64,000 nucleotides of DNA from Paludibacteraceae bacterium. Lineage in GTDB: Bacteria; Bacteroidota; Bacteroidia; Bacteroidales; Paludibacteraceae. Made by a program: the position numbers and the translations under genes. The notes under the pieces were generated by a model that was given only the letters and a program-made list of their open reading frames with translations, did not search any database and was not told where the DNA came from. This document shows positions 50,496 through 59,624 of this stretch, one piece after another. Each line of letters starts with the position of its first letter. The stretch's first letter is position 1. Where the stretch lies: assembly GCA_017937025.1 (NCBI GenBank), contig JAGBEJ010000010.1:62001-126000 (forward strand). The letters run 5' to 3'.

Positions 50496-51605
50496 TTAAA
50501 TTCCTCCTGCACACAACGTAGCCACAACATATTCCGACCGTGTGCCGATACGGTACTTGCCGCCCCAGATTCCCAGTCCTGAAGACACATAATAGAACGT
50601 ATTTCCACGTCTATGCGCGCCGTAAGCCTTTTCGTAAATAGCGTCCGTAATCCACGAAACCGGCCACACCTGGCCATAATGCGTATGCCCCGAGAACTGG
50701 AAGTCAACACGAGCCTCCTCCGCCTGCTCCAGATTGAACGGCTGGTGGTCGAGCAGAATGACATAAGACGAATCGGCATTGACATTGTTTTTCTGCATTA
50801 TCTGAGCGAGAGACAGACGGCGGGCATTGCTCTTGTCGTCGCGGCCAACTATCGTTATGTTGCCGAAAGAAACGGCAGAATCACGCAGCAGAATGATGCC
50901 AGCCTCATCGTAGAATCGGCATGCCGCCTCAACCCCTGCCAGATATTCATGATTGCCGAGACATGCCACCACGGGAGCCTTGATGCGGTGGAACTCCTCC
51001 GCCACACGCTCCTCATCGAGCGGTTCGATAGAGCGGTCGATAATGTCGCCTGCCACAAGCACCAGGTCGGGATTCTCGGCATTTATCATATCCACCCATC
51101 TGGAAAACTCCTTGCGGTGGTTATTGTAGCCGAGATGAAGGTCGGAGACAAGCACAATCTTCCTGCCGTCCACAGCCTTTGCCGTCTCCACGGAAAAACA
51201 CTCACGGTGCTTGCTGTTGTAGTTTATATTGCCATAAACAAAGACCGCCAGCATCACCACAGTCAACAAGACCGTGCTGACGACATTATTAACCAGCACC
51301 GATGACGGCACGATGTGCAACAGCCGCCCAAAGTCGAGAACGGCAAACGCAAGAAGCAGATACAGGAATATGAATATCCACGACGTGCCTATCTCATAAA
51401 ACGCCGTTGCCAACGAGAACGGCACACGGTCCAGAGCCGGCAGCACAGAAAGCACCGACAACGCGAACGCCAGCACCATAAGCGACACTGCCGCCACCTT
51501 TCCCCATAGCGGAAATGGAAGTATATTATACACGTGCCAGCACACATAATAATGACCAGCGAGCATTACAGCAAGGAAAAGCAAAAGAATAGGAATCATT
51601 TTCAT
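50496..51605 (-). CDS. Membrane-anchored metallophosphoesterase
   Basis: Residues ~1-130 form about four membrane helices (MIPILLLFLAVMLAGHYYVCWHVYNI; VAAVSLMVLAFALSVLSVL; and others). A calcineurin-like phosphoesterase domain follows: IVLVSDLHLGYN, LVAGDIID, VACLGNHEYLAGVEAA, ILLDHQPF, FSGHTHYGQVWPV, carrying the two-metal ligands. The layout matches the YkuE/LpxH-like membrane phosphoesterases; the substrate is unknown. I use the ATG at 51605 since a longer frame would run into the tRNA-Phe terminator. Confidence 0.88.
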   Translation of the reverse strand: MKMIPILLLFLAVMLAGHYYVCWHVYNILPFPLWGKVAAVSLMVLAFALSVLSVLPALDRVPFSLATAFYEIGTSWIFIFLYLLLAFAVLDFGRLLHIVPSSVLVNNVVSTVLLTVVMLAVFVYGNINYNSKHRECFSVETAKAVDGRKIVLVSDLHLGYNNHRKEFSRWVDMINAENPDLVLVAGDIIDRSIEPLDEERVAEEFHRIKAPVVACLGNHEYLAGVEAACRFYDEAGIILLRDSAVSFGNITIVGRDDKSNARRLSLAQIMQKNNVNADSSYVILLDHQPFNLEQAEEARVDFQFSGHTHYGQVWPVSWITDAIYEKAYGAHRRGNTFYYVSSGLGIWGGKYRIGTRSEYVVATLCAGGI

Positions 51606-51618
51606 AAATTCATATAAA

Positions 51619-51652
51619 CAAAAAGCCCATCTAATTTTCTTAGACGGGCTTT
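51619..51652 (-). terminator. Terminator of tRNA-Phe
   Basis: AGCCCGTCTAA pairs with TTAGATGGGCT, then T5 on the minus strand, starting right after the tRNA 3' end. Confidence 0.85.
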
Positions 51653-51653
51653 G

Positions 51654-51725
51654 TGGTACCTCCAGGAATTGAACCGGGGACACATGGATTTTCAGTCCAT
51701 TGCTCTACCACTGAGCTAAGGTACC
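51654..51725 (-). tRNA. tRNA-Phe (anticodon GAA)
   Basis: The minus strand starts GGTACCTTAGCTCAGTGGTA and has acceptor stem GGTACC/GGTACC, a D-arm (AGCTCAGTGGTAGAGC), an anticodon arm ATGGA-CTGAAAA-TCCAT with anticodon GAA, and a T-arm CCCGGTTCAATTCCTGG. The 3' CCA is not encoded (ACAAAG follows). A near-consensus CACCTTTG box lies about 16 bp upstream. Confidence 0.97.
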
Positions 51726-51822
51726 TTTCGGTTTTGCGTGTGCAAAGGTGGCACAAATTATCGAAACATACAAATAAAACGGCAGAAAAAAGAGATTTTT
51801 ATTTCACAGAAGAAACACATCC

Positions 51823-52074
51823 CTATTTAATCTCTTCATAATCAATTTCTTCCGCCTGAGACTTGTCGAAGGTTCTCGTTTTCTTGCTCGGCTGCTGATA
51901 TGCAGCATTGCCCGAAGACGCATACGCCGAATTCGCCTTCTTGCGGTTCCAAGGGAGGATGTCCTTCAGCGACACCACCCCGCGCAGAACAGTGAAAACG
52001 AAGTTCAGCACCACGCCGACAACGACGAGCACCAGAAACAAAACCAATATGCCTATAACAAAAAAGAATGACAT
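51823..52074 (-). CDS. DUF4834 family membrane protein
   Basis: An 83-residue protein with one N-terminal membrane helix (FFFVIGILVLFLVLVVVGVVLNFVFTVL), then a basic region and a C-terminal EEIDYEEIK, the tail I associate with DUF4834 in Bacteroidota. Function unknown. It starts 7 bp after the thioredoxin gene, so they are co-transcribed. Confidence 0.75.
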   Translation of the reverse strand: MSFFFVIGILVLFLVLVVVGVVLNFVFTVLRGVVSLKDILPWNRKKANSAYASSGNAAYQQPSKKTRTFDKSQAEEIDYEEIK

Positions 52075-52081
52075 AGGATTG

Positions 52082-52540
52082 CTATTTTATATCGAAGACA
52101 AGAGCTATGGCCTCTTTGATGGTCTCCTTTGGCAGAAGGCCGACAGAAGAGCGAGGCTGACCTGACACTGGGATGAAAATAAGCGTAGGCACGCTCTGGA
52201 TGCCGAACGCAGCACTTATTTCCTCATTCTTGTCTATATCCACACGATACACATCAATCTTGCCGTCATATTCTGCCGCGATCTCGTCGATGATAGGCGA
52301 AAGGGCCTTGCAAGGTCCGCACCATGTAGCATAGAAATCCACAATGCAAGGGCGCTGACCGACGAATTTAAACTCGGTGCCAGTATAGTCGCCCACGAGA
52401 TTCATGAATTGTTCCGAATCGAGTTCTTTTACCATATTTTCTTTATTATTCTCCGCCGCATTGCTCTGCTTTGCCCCCTTGGAGCAAGAGGCCAAAGAGA
52501 AAGTCAACAGCACAGAAAGTGTGATTAATAAGTTTCTCAT
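52082..52540 (-). CDS. Thioredoxin-fold lipoprotein
   Basis: From ATG 52540 the protein has a lipoprotein signal (MRNLLITLSVLLTFSLASCSKG) and a thioredoxin domain with VDFYATWCGPCKALSPIIDEIA (active-site CGPC) and the cis-proline segment SVPTLIFIP. It is 152 residues. It should act as a disulfide reductase or exchanger in the periplasm. A longer frame from a TTG is unlikely. It is the first gene of a pair with DUF4834. Confidence 0.9.
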   Translation of the reverse strand: MRNLLITLSVLLTFSLASCSKGAKQSNAAENNKENMVKELDSEQFMNLVGDYTGTEFKFVGQRPCIVDFYATWCGPCKALSPIIDEIAAEYDGKIDVYRVDIDKNEEISAAFGIQSVPTLIFIPVSGQPRSSVGLLPKETIKEAIALVFDIK

Positions 52541-52625
52541 ATTTCCCTCAAAGAAAAGAATATTTGCAGAGATATGCAACACAAGCGACTGCGAAAGAGG
52601 AAAAAAGCGGAACGACAAGGACGAA

Positions 52626-52664
52626 AAAAATGTGACAGCATTGCCGTCACATTTTTCTTATCTA
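52626..52664. terminator. Terminator after asd
   Basis: AAATGTGAC pairs with GTCACATTT around AGCATTGCC, with A and T flanks, so it may work in both directions. It separates asd from the downstream thioredoxin gene on the same strand. Confidence 0.75.
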
Positions 52665-52676
52665 TTAAATTTTGTC

Positions 52677-53690
52677 TTACTTCACATTGCCTACCTTGAT
52701 TAGGTACTCAGCTATCTGGATAGCGTTGAGGGCAGCGCCCTTGCGTATCTGGTCGCCAGTGAGCCAGAGGGTATTGCTGTTGTCGTCGGCGAGGTCCTTA
52801 CGGACACGGCCTACGTAAACATCATCCTGACCTGCGCTCTCAAGAGGCATTGGGTAAACGTAGTTCTGAGGGTCGTCCTTGAGTGTTACGCCAGGAGCAG
52901 CCTCCAGAGCCTTGCGAATCTCCTCTACTGAAAGAGGCTTCTCTGTCTCGAACCATACGCTCTCCGAGTGGCTGCGCAAAGAAGAAACACGTACACAAGT
53001 GGCTGAAGTGCGGACATCGCTGTGCATGATCTTGCGAGTCTCGTTGTACATCTTCATCTCCTCCTTAGTGTAGTCGGTCTCAGTCATCTTGTCAATCTGA
53101 GGGATTACGTTGTAAGCCAGCTGATGAGGGAACTTCTCGATAGTCTTAACCTCGCCGTCGGTAAGCATCTCCTTGTACTGCTGCTCAAGCTCAGCCATGG
53201 CTGCAGCACCTGCGCCGCTCGCGCTCTGGTAGCTTGAGATGTGGATTTTCTTGATGTGGCTCAGCTTCTCGATAGGCTGGAGCACAACGACCATCATGAT
53301 AGTTGTGCAGTTAGGGTTGGCGATGATGCCGCGTGGACGGTTGAGAGCATCCTCGGCGTTGCACTCTGGCACAACCAACGGCACATCGTCGTCCATACGG
53401 AATGCAGAGGAGTTGTCTATCATCACAGCACCGTACTTAGTAATATCCTCGGCGAACTCCTTAGATGTTCCTGCGCCAGCCGAAGTAAACACGATATCTA
53501 TATCCTTGAATGCATCGCCATGAACGAGTTCCTTAACAGTGTACTTCTTGCCCTTGAATTCATACTGGATTCCTGCACTGCGGCTTGAGCCGAACAACAC
53601 GAGTTCGTCAACTGGGAAATTTCTCTGAGCAAGAATGCGAAGGAGCTCCTGTCCTACAGCACCGCTTGCACCAACGATTGCAACTTTCAT
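52677..53690 (-). CDS. asd: Aspartate-semialdehyde dehydrogenase
   Basis: Asd makes aspartate semialdehyde, the branch point to lysine/DAP, threonine and methionine. The 337 residues include the NADP-binding [18 protein letters not shown] at the N-terminus, [11 protein letters not shown] near residue 70, the catalytic Cys in [15 protein letters not shown] near residue 128, [14 protein letters not shown] near residue 153, and an active-site His in [11 protein letters not shown]. It is monocistronic by its spacing. Confidence 0.97.
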   Translation of the reverse strand: MKVAIVGASGAVGQELLRILAQRNFPVDELVLFGSSRSAGIQYEFKGKKYTVKELVHGDAFKDIDIVFTSAGAGTSKEFAEDITKYGAVMIDNSSAFRMDDDVPLVVPECNAEDALNRPRGIIANPNCTTIMMVVVLQPIEKLSHIKKIHISSYQSASGAGAAAMAELEQQYKEMLTDGEVKTIEKFPHQLAYNVIPQIDKMTETDYTKEEMKMYNETRKIMHSDVRTSATCVRVSSLRSHSESVWFETEKPLSVEEIRKALEAAPGVTLKDDPQNYVYPMPLESAGQDDVYVGRVRKDLADDNSNTLWLTGDQIRKGAALNAIQIAEYLIKVGNVK

Positions 53691-53769
53691 ACTTTAAAAT
53701 AAAATAGATTAATGATTATGTCCGTTTGTTTAATAACACATCAAGTTGATTTTTGACAGAAAGTTGATT

Positions 53770-53777
53770 TATCTTTG
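53770..53777 (+). promoter_or_regulatory. -7 box of the lamin-tail cargo operon
   Basis: TATCTTTG; about 62 nt of leader to the ATG at 53846. TTTTG lies 14 bp upstream, a shorter spacing than usual. Confidence 0.55.
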
Positions 53778-53845
53778 TTCTGCCTTTACTTTCTGGCACA
53801 CAACCTGATATTTTGAATTGCAAAAATAGAGACTTTTTCCGAAGT

Positions 53846-55474
53846 ATGATGAAAATCAAGAGCATTTTGCTAATAATTTTGACCCTGATTGTAAATTACG
53901 CACAAGCGATTGTCGTAATCGAGGACTTTGCAGATAAAGACCTGAAGAACAATCCAGAATGGGCTGGCGACACCGCGTCCATGAAAATATACAAAGGCGA
54001 GCTCAGAGTCGCCACTCCGAACAGCAACGGATACAGCAGCGTATACACCAAAAGCGATGTGCTGAAGAACGGCGGCACATGGATGGCGTGGTTCTACATC
54101 GGCGCAACGCCAACCGCCTCAAACTACACTATTTTCGTGCTGGGCTCGGAAAACGACGACATGAACGCTCCCAAAGGATATTTCGTGAAGGTCGGAGGCT
54201 CGGCAAAGAACATCTGCCTTCTGAGCAACGGAGGAGAAAGCCTCAAAGGAGCGAATACGACGATGAGAACACTCATAAAAAGCGAGGACAAGAGAGTGAA
54301 CGCAACGAGCGTGAAGGTGTTCATAAGAGTGACAAGAGACAGCGTGGGCAACTGGAAACTGGAGAGCAAACTGGCTGGCGAGAGCGACTACAAGACCGAG
54401 GGAACTGCCTTCGACAACACATACACAACAAGCAACTACGCCGGAATAGGACTCGGCTACACACAGTCGAAATACAGCTCAATAGGCGCCGACAACATCA
54501 GAATATTCGAAAAGGACTCGGTGATGCAACAAGAAGAGCCCGACGAGATTCCCCTCAAGCCCGACTCGATAACGACCGAAGACATCTACGACGCGGAATC
54601 GACACTGAAGATAAACGAGGTGATGCCCGACGCCACAAAGGACGAGACCGAGGAATACATCGAGCTGATAAACACGACCGACCGTGAGATTTCGCTTTGG
54701 CAGACTTGGATAGCCGTAAGGAAAAAGGACGGCAGCCTGGGCACGAAATACTACTTCCCATACAGGATGGAGCACGACTTCGACCGTCCGAAAGTCCGTT
54801 ACGTGGAGCCGAGAGGCGTGGTCTGCGTCAGCGAGGCGCCGGAGCTTGACAGCACATTCTACATGAGCCGCAATGGCAGCCACTTCTGCAGAATGGACCT
54901 GCCGTCGCTCAACAACGAAGGCGCCTGCATCGTCATCGGCTCCGACGACAAGACCGTGCACGACGAGTTCTGCTACAACAAGTCGATGTTCGGCGACATG
55001 ATAAAGAACCGCAAGAACGTCGCATTGGAAAGAATCTCGGTGAACAAGCCGTCGCTCGACGCGGCGAACTGGAAGGTGGCTTCGGGAGTGACGAACTACG
55101 GAACGCCGGGATACAAGAACAGCAATGCGGAGAGCGACGCTCCGGAGGCGGTGAAGAAAGGATTCTGGCTGGAGAGCGACCACCTGAGCCCTAACAGCGA
55201 CGGATACAACGACATCCTGCTCGTGAACTACAACACCGGGCATGATGACTACGGCGCCAACATCGCCATCTACAACATGAAAGGCAAACTCGTGAGAACC
55301 CTGTACAACAACATAATGCTGTCGAGCGAAGGCACTATAGAATGGGACGGCACCGACGACAACGGGAAGACCGTGGAATCCGGCATGTACTACGTGATGA
55401 TGGTGGAGATGCTCTCGGCAAGAGGGAAGAAGATAAGGTCTTATAAACTGGCTTTCGCTGTCACTGGAGTATGA
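53846..55474 (+). CDS. Secreted lamin-tail-domain protein with gliding-type C-terminal domain
   Basis: I start at 53846 (MMKIKSILLIILTLIVNYAQA), a signal peptide; codons upstream begin with TTG only. Residues ~25-215 are a beta-sandwich-like region (DFADKDLKNNPEWAGDTASMKIYKGELRVATPNSN). A lamin-tail-type domain follows near 250-400 (STLKINEVMPDATKDETEEYIELINTTDREISLWQTWIAVRK). The C-terminal ~85 residues are a type IX-type sorting module (DHLSPNSDGYNDILLVNYNTG, ANIAIYNMKGKLVRTL, IEWDGTDDNGKTVESGMYYVMMV). It is likely exported by the type IX system. Its stop overlaps the start of the next gene by 4 bp. Confidence 0.82.
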   Translation: MMKIKSILLIILTLIVNYAQAIVVIEDFADKDLKNNPEWAGDTASMKIYKGELRVATPNSNGYSSVYTKSDVLKNGGTWMAWFYIGATPTASNYTIFVLGSENDDMNAPKGYFVKVGGSAKNICLLSNGGESLKGANTTMRTLIKSEDKRVNATSVKVFIRVTRDSVGNWKLESKLAGESDYKTEGTAFDNTYTTSNYAGIGLGYTQSKYSSIGADNIRIFEKDSVMQQEEPDEIPLKPDSITTEDIYDAESTLKINEVMPDATKDETEEYIELINTTDREISLWQTWIAVRKKDGSLGTKYYFPYRMEHDFDRPKVRYVEPRGVVCVSEAPELDSTFYMSRNGSHFCRMDLPSLNNEGACIVIGSDDKTVHDEFCYNKSMFGDMIKNRKNVALERISVNKPSLDAANWKVASGVTNYGTPGYKNSNAESDAPEAVKKGFWLESDHLSPNSDGYNDILLVNYNTGHDDYGANIAIYNMKGKLVRTLYNNIMLSSEGTIEWDGTDDNGKTVESGMYYVMMVEMLSARGKKIRSYKLAFAVTGV

Positions 55475-56469
55475 CGAACAACATCCCCGACATAAAAGGC
55501 GACAGAGTGCTTGTCTGTCCTCTCAACTGGGGATTAGGACACGCATCGCGCTGCATTCCCATAATAAAAGAGCTTGTCAAAAGAGGGAAAAAGGTGCTGG
55601 TGGGAGCGGAAGGCGCGTCGCTCGTGCTGCTGATAAAGGAACTGCAAGGCATTGACATCGAGAGGTTCATAGAAATAAACGGCATATCGCTGAGATATAG
55701 CAAAGGCAACAGCCAGACATGGGCTATAGTCAAGCATCTGCCAGGGTGGCTCGGCAAAATCACTGACGAGCACAAAGAGATAGAAAAAATCGTCGAGGAA
55801 AGAGACATCGACACAGTGATTTCCGACAACAGATTCGGCGCATGGTGCAGGAAGGCGCACAGCATATACATAACACACCAAGTGATGATAAAAGCGCCGA
55901 AAGGCTTCCGCTGGGCAGAACCAATAATCCGCTGGATACACGGACGGATAATCAGAAAATATGACGAATGCTGGATACCCGACCGCGAGCAAGACGGCAT
56001 AAGCGGAGACCTGTCGCATAAACACAAACTGCCGGGAAACTGCAAGTTCATAGGCACACTGTCAAGGCTCGCCGACATTGAGCCCTGCGTCATAAGCCCC
56101 GACGAACAATCCGACACTGTCGCCATAATCTCCGGACCAGAGCCTCAACGCAGCATTTTCGAGAAAGAAGTCATAGACTCACAGAAAGGCAGAAACGAGA
56201 AAACACTCATAATAAGAGGATTGCCGCAAAACAGCGAAACGCAGACCGATGGCAACATCACATTAGCGCCGCACATGGATGCAGCAGCAATAAAAGCGCA
56301 ACTCCTTGGCGCAAAAAAGATTATCTGCCGTTCTGGCTATTCCACCATGATGGACCTGGACGCAATAGGAGTAAGCGCAGAAATATGCCCCACTCCGGGA
56401 CAAAGCGAGCAAGAATATCTCGCCGAATACCTCACCGGAAAGAACATACACAGAAAATGGGAAAGATAG
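55471..56469 (+). CDS. GT28/MurG-like glycosyltransferase, predicted
   Basis: A 332-residue protein of the GT-B type. The N-terminal VLVCPLNWGLGHASRCIPIIKELVKRGKKVLVGAEG resembles the start of MurG/MGT-like UDP-sugar transferases, and the C-terminal ICRSGYSTMMDLDAIG is like the donor-binding motif. Acceptor and donor are unknown. It overlaps the stop of the upstream cargo gene (ATGA) and its own end overlaps the alkD-like gene by 13 bp, so all three are co-translated. Confidence 0.8.
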   Translation: MTNNIPDIKGDRVLVCPLNWGLGHASRCIPIIKELVKRGKKVLVGAEGASLVLLIKELQGIDIERFIEINGISLRYSKGNSQTWAIVKHLPGWLGKITDEHKEIEKIVEERDIDTVISDNRFGAWCRKAHSIYITHQVMIKAPKGFRWAEPIIRWIHGRIIRKYDECWIPDREQDGISGDLSHKHKLPGNCKFIGTLSRLADIEPCVISPDEQSDTVAIISGPEPQRSIFEKEVIDSQKGRNEKTLIIRGLPQNSETQTDGNITLAPHMDAAAIKAQLLGAKKIICRSGYSTMMDLDAIGVSAEICPTPGQSEQEYLAEYLTGKNIHRKWER

Positions 56470-57152
56470 AAGACCGTCTTAAAGACTTAGCCGACGAGAA
56501 ATACGCTGAATTCGCTAAAGCACTGATTCCCAACGAGGAAAAATACGCTATAAGCGGAGTGAGAATGCCGCTGATAAGGAATCTGGCAAAAGAAATCGCG
56601 AAAGAAGACGCAGCCGAGGCTAAGGCGTTCATCAGAAGGCAGCACAAGACCATCGAGGAGAACATGATGCACGGAATGCTGATAGAGCAGCTTTTCGGCA
56701 AGGACTTCGATGCTGTTATGAAAGAGACCGAGAAGTTCCTTCCTTTGATTACGAACTGGAGCGTCTGCGACACCTACAACCCGAAGATTTTCCTCAAACA
56801 CAAGGACAAAGTCAAGCCGTTCGTTATGAAATGGCTGTCCAGCGACAAGACCTACACCATACGCTTCGGCATCGTCACCGCCATGAGGCTGTATCTGAAA
56901 GACGATGCGTTCGACAAAGAGCTGATGCTGCGAATCGCGTCAATCAAGAGCGACGAATACTACATAAAAATGGCTGTGGCGTGGTACATGAGCTACGCCG
57001 TGATTTTCCAGTATGACGAGGCGAAAAAAACGCTGGCAAGCGGCATCATGGACCCATGGACAAGAAACAAGTCCATACAGAAGGCCAAGGAAAGCTACCG
57101 AGTAAGCGATGAAAGAAAGAAGGAGCTTGAAGGCTTGAAAACGAAGGTCTAA
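56457..57152 (+). CDS. AlkD-like DNA alkylation repair protein
   Basis: A 231-residue all-helical HEAT-repeat protein of the AlkD/DNA alkylation repair family: ISGVRMPLIRNLAKEIAKE, NMMHGMLIEQLFG, TNWSVCDTYNPKIF and YTIRFGIVTAMRLYL. In the family TxWxxCDxxC/N-like residues line the base-binding cleft. I start at 56457; the longer frame overlaps the glycosyltransferase further. Its last 4 bases overlap the end of convergent priA. Confidence 0.88.
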   Translation: MGKIEDRLKDLADEKYAEFAKALIPNEEKYAISGVRMPLIRNLAKEIAKEDAAEAKAFIRRQHKTIEENMMHGMLIEQLFGKDFDAVMKETEKFLPLITNWSVCDTYNPKIFLKHKDKVKPFVMKWLSSDKTYTIRFGIVTAMRLYLKDDAFDKELMLRIASIKSDEYYIKMAVAWYMSYAVIFQYDEAKKTLASGIMDPWTRNKSIQKAKESYRVSDERKKELEGLKTKV

Positions 57153-59596
57153 ACGGGGTCAACATCAAGACTTATCTGCACCGTCTTGAATCGGTCGTAT
57201 GACAGCATCTGCTCCGACACCGAGCGCAAAAGCGCCTTCGCCTTGACGTTGGATGAAGTGGCCTCAATCTTAAGCACTATGCGGCGGATGTACTTATTCT
57301 GTATGCGAGGCACAGGCGGGTTGTCCGGACCCAGCACACGCCACTCAAACACGGCGCGCATGGCCTTAGCCATATAATCGGCCGCGGCATTAGCCACATT
57401 CTGGTCACGATGGCGAATCTCCACATATATCAGACGGAAGAAAGGCGGATACTTGAACGCCTGCCGCTCGCGCATCTGCGACGAGAACATCGCCTGATAG
57501 TCGTTGTGGATGACCTGGCGTATCACCTCGCTGTCGGCAGTGGAAGTCTGCAGTATCACTCTGCCCTGCTTGCCGGCACGTCCGGCGCGTCCGCTCACCT
57601 GAGTCAGCATCTGGAACGCCTTCTCGCTGACACGGAAGTCGGGATAGCTGAGCAGATTGTCGGCATTAAGCACACCGACCAACGACACGTTCTTGAAATC
57701 GAGCCCCTTGGACACCATCTGCGTTCCTATAAGTATGTCCACAGCGCCAGCCTCAAACGAGCTGATAATCTTGACGTACGCATTGCGTGTGCGTGTCGTG
57801 TCGAGGTCCATTCTCGCTATTTTCGCCTCTGGGAATATCTGCGACAGCTCGTCCTCGATTCTCTCGGTTCCGAATCCCATGTTGCTTATATTCGAACTGC
57901 CGCACTTAGGACACACCGCCGGCAAATTCTCTGTGTAGCCGCAGTAGTGGCACGTGAGCGCACGAAATGCCTTATGCACCGTGAGGGAGACGTCGCAGTT
58001 GTTGCATTTGGGTATGTAGCCGCAGTCGGGACACTGCAGGAAAGGCGAATAGCCTCGACGGTTCTGGAAAAGAATCACTTGCGTCCTTTCGGCGAGAGCC
58101 TTGCGTATGGCTGCCAGAAGAACCGACGAAAATATGCCGTTGTTCTTTTTCCTGTGGCGCTCGTCTTTCATATCAACAATCTCAATGGCAGGCAGCGGCA
58201 CATCGGAATAACGCTTGTTCATAGACACAAGCCCGAATCTGCCGGTCTTGGCGTTGTTGAACGACTCAAGCGACGGAGTCGCGCTGCCGAGCAACGTCTT
58301 GCACTTATGCATTATGGACAAGACGATGGCAGAATTGCGGGCGTTGTAACGAGGCGACGGGTCCACTTGCTTGTATGAGCCCTCGTGCTCCTCGTCCACA
58401 ATGACAAGCCCGAGATTCTGAAAAGGCAGGAAAATGGACGAGCGTGCGCCCAGTATCACTTGATAAGGCGACGACGAGAGCTGCTTGTTCCATATCTCGA
58501 CACGCTCCGCATCGGGGAACTTGCTATGATAGACGCCAAGCCTGTCGCCGAAGACACGGCGCAAACGTGTGGTTATCTGCTCCGTCAGCACGATTTCCGG
58601 CAAAAGCACAAGAACCTGACGACCGGACTTCACAACGTCCTCTATCAGATGTATGTAAACCTCTGTCTTGCCGCTCGCTGTGACGCCATGCAGCAGTACT
58701 GTGTCCTTGGTCTTGAATAATTCCTTTATGTCATCGAATGCCCGCGCCTGGTCGTCGTTGAACTCGTGATGCGCCTGAGTTTCATCGTCAGACGTGTACA
58801 AACGCGACATCACCTTAGGATAAGAAATCAGATAGCCCTTATCCACAAGCGCCTTAAGAGGTGCAGAATAAGAAGCGTCGGGAAGCAGTTCCCTGCGCTG
58901 TATTTCAGTCAGAGCATCGTCGCTGAATGCCTTTGTCGATGTCAGAAAGCATGACAGCAGCTCGGACTGTTTCTTTGCCGACTTCAGCGACTCGAACGCC
59001 TTGGTCACATCGTCCTCGGTCTTCATGGCTGGCGACAACGAGACGTAGATTTCCTTCTTGGACTTATAACCCTCAACGATGCGCTCCGTTATCTCCACAA
59101 CACCTTTCGAGAGCAACGAACGCACCACAGCAAGCGCATTCGCCACACCAGACTTCTTCGCCAAATTTTTTATGTCTATGGAAACGCTCGAACCGAAAGC
59201 CTCGTAAACACGCAATTCATTAGGAGTCAGGGAAGAGACATCAGCATCAAGGACTGGAGAGACGAGCGATTCGCTTTCGAGTTTAAGCTCCGAAGGCACA
59301 GCAGCCTTGTAAACATCGCCTATCGGGCATTGGTAATAATCCGCAATCCATTTCCAGAACTGCAACTGAGACTGAAGCACCGTAGGCTGCTCGTCCACGA
59401 CGCTGGCTATAGGCTTAACCTCGAAGTCCGGCTTCTCGTCATGAAGACGCTCGACTATGGCCGTGTAGAATTTATTACGGACAGGCACCACGACACGCAT
59501 GCCGACACACAAAGAAGCCATTGCCTCTTGTGGTACGGAGTATGTGAACACCGAATACAACGGCAATGGCAATATGACGTCGGCGTATTGAGGCAT
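57149..59596 (-). CDS. priA: Primosomal replication restart helicase PriA
   Basis: PriA reloads the replisome at stalled forks. The 815 residues show an N-terminal DNA-binding domain (YADVILPLPLYSVFTYSVP), the Walker A HGVTASGKTEVYIH near residue 300, the DEEH box VIVDEEHEGSYKQ near residue 396, the zinc-binding cysteines in CPDCGYIPKCNNCDVSLT and CHYCGYTENLPAVCPKCGSSN, and helicase motifs TQMVSKGLDFKNVSLVG and QVSGRAGRAGKQGRV. It is 28 bp downstream of recJ, pairing two DNA-repair functions. Confidence 0.98.
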   Translation of the reverse strand: MPQYADVILPLPLYSVFTYSVPQEAMASLCVGMRVVVPVRNKFYTAIVERLHDEKPDFEVKPIASVVDEQPTVLQSQLQFWKWIADYYQCPIGDVYKAAVPSELKLESESLVSPVLDADVSSLTPNELRVYEAFGSSVSIDIKNLAKKSGVANALAVVRSLLSKGVVEITERIVEGYKSKKEIYVSLSPAMKTEDDVTKAFESLKSAKKQSELLSCFLTSTKAFSDDALTEIQRRELLPDASYSAPLKALVDKGYLISYPKVMSRLYTSDDETQAHHEFNDDQARAFDDIKELFKTKDTVLLHGVTASGKTEVYIHLIEDVVKSGRQVLVLLPEIVLTEQITTRLRRVFGDRLGVYHSKFPDAERVEIWNKQLSSSPYQVILGARSSIFLPFQNLGLVIVDEEHEGSYKQVDPSPRYNARNSAIVLSIMHKCKTLLGSATPSLESFNNAKTGRFGLVSMNKRYSDVPLPAIEIVDMKDERHRKKNNGIFSSVLLAAIRKALAERTQVILFQNRRGYSPFLQCPDCGYIPKCNNCDVSLTVHKAFRALTCHYCGYTENLPAVCPKCGSSNISNMGFGTERIEDELSQIFPEAKIARMDLDTTRTRNAYVKIISSFEAGAVDILIGTQMVSKGLDFKNVSLVGVLNADNLLSYPDFRVSEKAFQMLTQVSGRAGRAGKQGRVILQTSTADSEVIRQVIHNDYQAMFSSQMRERQAFKYPPFFRLIYVEIRHRDQNVANAAADYMAKAMRAVFEWRVLGPDNPPVPRIQNKYIRRIVLKIEATSSNVKAKALLRSVSEQMLSYDRFKTVQISLDVDPV

Positions 59597-59624
59597 AATC
59601 CCGTCTTATGTTTTGTTCAAGTGG

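Noticed and set aside
57149..57152. 4-bp overlap of converging alkD-like and priA genes as a possible misassembly
   Set aside because: Both ends carry intact, family-typical C-termini, and short convergent overlaps are common in compact genomes.
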